Positions 6,617 to 8,264 of a stretch of 8,264 nucleotides of DNA are shown here, in pieces. The notes below the pieces were generated by a model. The model was not told the origin of the DNA. It was given only the letters and a program-made list of their open reading frames with translations, and made no database searches. The stretch's first letter is position 1; each line of letters begins with the position of its first letter. A program made the position numbers and the translations under genes. Source of the DNA: Desulfobacterales bacterium (lineage in GTDB: Bacteria; Desulfobacterota; Desulfobacteria; Desulfobacterales; JAUCGF01); contig JAOZRC010000216.1 of NCBI GenBank assembly GCA_029940345.1, forward strand, positions 1 through 8,264. Reading direction: 5' to 3'.

Positions 6617-6769
6617 TTAATCCTTCTGAAAATATTGAATCCTTTCCGCTGTGCCGATACCGTGCGCCTGGCAAAACTGCATAGCCGGAGTTGTGAAACC
6701 TCCTACGGACAAAAAGGCCGGCAGTATTTTTTTCCCAGGGAAACGTTTGGCAAAAGCATCCGCTTTTTC
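6617..6769 (-). pseudogene. Displaced C-terminal tail of the ATPase gene (frameshift remnant)
   Basis: From the G at 6769 the -1 frame encodes 50 residues beginning EKADAFAKRF, continuing PGKKILPAFL, and ending AERIQYFQKD before TAA at 6619-6617. This reads as the natural continuation of IAQMRQFR in this ATPase family and has no stop over its length, whereas the in-frame end (MLLPNVSLGKKYC) does not look like a protein end. The break falls at TTTAGGAAAAAGCGG (6774-6760). A single-base loss next to the GG/AAAAA run explains it; the restored protein would be about 539 residues counted from the GTG at 8235. A real mutation, a sequencing error in the homopolymer, or -1 slippage on AAA-AAG would all look alike. 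Confidence 0.75.
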
Positions 6770-8264
6770 CTAAATTGCCGCATTTGGGCGATTCCGCTTT
6801 TACTCTCGGTTTTTTTAACTTCTACCAGCACTGTGCGTCCGCAGGCGGAGTCGGCGCGCACATCGATTTCCATCTCTTTGCCGTCCGCGCGCTCAAATTT
6901 GTCACGCATGCGCATCTCCGTTATATTCAACCGCGTGCCGTCTTTGACGCCATCAAAATAGACTGACAGGGGAAAATGTTGGCGCGTGCGGAAATCGGTG
7001 AACAGTTGAAACTCCGCAAATTTGCCTACCAGATTGTTTAAATGTCCTTGAAGGGAGTTTCTCTGTTTTCTGAGTTTTTCCAGTTCGGCGTTGAAATCAT
7101 CTTTGAATTTGGGAGTGAAACCGCTGATCTCTTTTTCAAATCGGTTGCGGAGAATCAGGCAGATAGTGCCATCTTTCAAACCCCTGAAATCAATATCTGA
7201 ACGTCCTTTTTTGATCACATCCGCCTTGACCATTATTTCCAGTTTTTTACGTATTTTCGTCTCGCCGATCTCAATGTTCAGTTCGTCTTTCAGTTCGGCA
7301 GGCGTCCAATCACGATCGGGATGTTTACTCAGATGCAGAAGCATATTTTTGGCATAATGTTCATTGATTCTATCTGTTGTTTGGTCGATATATTCGCCCC
7401 ATGTCATGGACATTTCAGAAGAATTATCCGTAATTTCATAATTGATCGTATTGACTACTCCCTCTGACGTGGTCAGATTTTTTTCACCATATTCGGATTG
7501 AACGACACATGAAATGAAAAAAGGATCGGACATGCACAAGGTGTTAATCTGCTCGGCAATTTCGTTGGTAATCGGTTCATTCAGAGACTCGGCATATTTA
7601 TAAACCGCCTGCAAGCCTTCCTCGGGCGTGAGATAGGGATTCATAAACTGGCGTTTCAAACGGCCGGCTTGCAGATATTTACTGATCACCTCAATCAACC
7701 ATCCGACGTAAGATCCGGTGACTAACATGGGCGCCATTTTGGATTCGACCACATCATGAAAACTGCCGGCCAGTGTTTTGTCCGGACCGATCTGACGTTC
7801 TCTGTCAGCATAGATATATTGGGTGATATTCTGGAATTCGTCAATAATAACCAGGATACACTGCTCATAATAGCCTGCAAACCGGTCAGGAGCGGTGTAC
7901 GCGGTTTTCCAAACCAGGTCATAACCGCCCTCGGCCTGATATTCGCGTATCATATCAATATCATCGACCAACAATTTGACAGAATGCGACAGACCGTATT
8001 CTCTTATTTCATCCGGTTTCAACGGTTGGCGCACCAGCCTTGCATCCTTTTCAAGAAATGCAATGTAGTGGGATGCAAACATGCGGTAATAATCCACTGC
8101 AAAATAGGGATACCAGATTTTGTTTTCCGGTATGTTGTAATAAAACGGAATGACACCTTTGTCTACATTCCAGAGCATATTGAAAATACGCTGGACAATC
8201 GCAGTTTTGCCGCTTTTACGCCGCGCTAAAATCACCCTGGATTTGGAAAGCAGTTTGGGGATAT
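6703..8264 (-). CDS. AAA ATPase with PD-(D/E)XK nuclease-like C-terminus; 5' end off window, frameshifted 3' end
   Basis: The frame is open to the right edge, so the true start lies beyond 8264. Numbered from the in-window GTG at 8235, the product resembles archaeal-type (Arch_ATPase/STAND-like) ATPases: P-loop ARRKSGKT at 4-11 with Lys10 (Ala replaces the first Gly), Walker B ILVIIDEFQ at 127-135, a sensor-like TGS at 173-175, and a probable winged helix at about 305-345. The C-terminal part carries E408 and then D458 (EIDV) with E472-V-K474 (VEVKK), followed by QMRQF, which is the PD-(D/E)XK pattern. Family members are common and often multicopy in bacteria and archaea, with roles suggested in defence or mobile elements but not established. 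After QF (about 488) the frame runs into 22 foreign residues and stops at 6703. The expected tail continues in the -1 frame (see next entry). The ExK motif is kept but the end of the nuclease fold is lost, so activity is doubtful. Confidence 0.8.
   Translation of the reverse strand, partial: IPKLLSKSRVILARRKSGKTAIVQRIFNMLWNVDKGVIPFYYNIPENKIWYPYFAVDYYRMFASHYIAFLEKDARLVRQPLKPDEIREYGLSHSVKLLVDDIDMIREYQAEGGYDLVWKTAYTAPDRFAGYYEQCILVIIDEFQNITQYIYADRERQIGPDKTLAGSFHDVVESKMAPMLVTGSYVGWLIEVISKYLQAGRLKRQFMNPYLTPEEGLQAVYKYAESLNEPITNEIAEQINTLCMSDPFFISCVVQSEYGEKNLTTSEGVVNTINYEITDNSSEMSMTWGEYIDQTTDRINEHYAKNMLLHLSKHPDRDWTPAELKDELNIEIGETKIRKKLEIMVKADVIKKGRSDIDFRGLKDGTICLILRNRFEKEISGFTPKFKDDFNAELEKLRKQRNSLQGHLNNLVGKFAEFQLFTDFRTRQHFPLSVYFDGVKDGTRLNITEMRMRDKFERADGKEMEIDVRADSACGRTVLVEVKKTESKSGIAQMRQFRKKRMLLPNVSLGKKYCRPFCP

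Noticed and set aside
6763..6774. Programmed -1 frameshifting in the ATPase gene as the main explanation
   Set aside because: The heptamer is G_AAA_AAG, not a canonical X_XXY_YYZ site, and no upstream SD or downstream stem is apparent, so a mutation or sequencing error is simpler.

Overview
The window looks like chromosomal DNA from a mesophilic Gram-negative bacterium, most likely a sulfate-reducer-type Desulfobacterota (the former Deltaproteobacteria). This is inferred from the protein flavour (HemL of the C5 heme route, a PHP/EndoQ-UvrD fusion, a TrmL-type methylase, an archaeal-type AAA ATPase) and from moderately AT-rich genes separated by very AT-rich spacers. No marker gene fixes the species.

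Layout: bases 1-671 hold no gene and are extremely AT-rich, with a 19-bp perfect inverted repeat 458 bp across (outer edge to outer edge) and a third partial copy. Three minus-strand genes follow. In transcription order they are a 1153-residue EndoQ-UvrD helicase fusion (5876-2415), an unrecognised small helical protein (2400-2083, 14 nt downstream with a strong Shine-Dalgarno) and hemL (1955-672, after a 127-nt spacer with overlapping hairpins). The first two are almost certainly one operon; hemL may be read through or separate. Divergent from them is trmL (6040-6540, plus strand). Convergent with trmL, running in from the right edge on the minus strand, is an AAA ATPase with a restriction-endonuclease-like C-terminus. 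Its reading frame is broken near 6769, and the lost tail is still readable in the -1 frame down to 6617.

The most notable object is the EndoQ-UvrD protein. Its N-terminal third has the PHP metal site and Cys zinc site of endonuclease Q, which nicks DNA 5' of deaminated bases. A Lys-rich linker follows, then a complete superfamily 1A helicase, and the last five residues are QLGLF, a textbook bacterial sliding-clamp-binding pentapeptide. One polypeptide would thus combine lesion incision, strand displacement and attachment to the replication clamp, which suggests a self-contained repair machine for deaminated DNA. The linker is also encoded by two in-phase slippery A-tracts, each followed closely by a -1-frame stop, so a free EndoQ product could arise in the manner of dnaX. 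HemL and TrmL are ordinary housekeeping genes (tetrapyrrole synthesis and tRNA wobble-base methylation).
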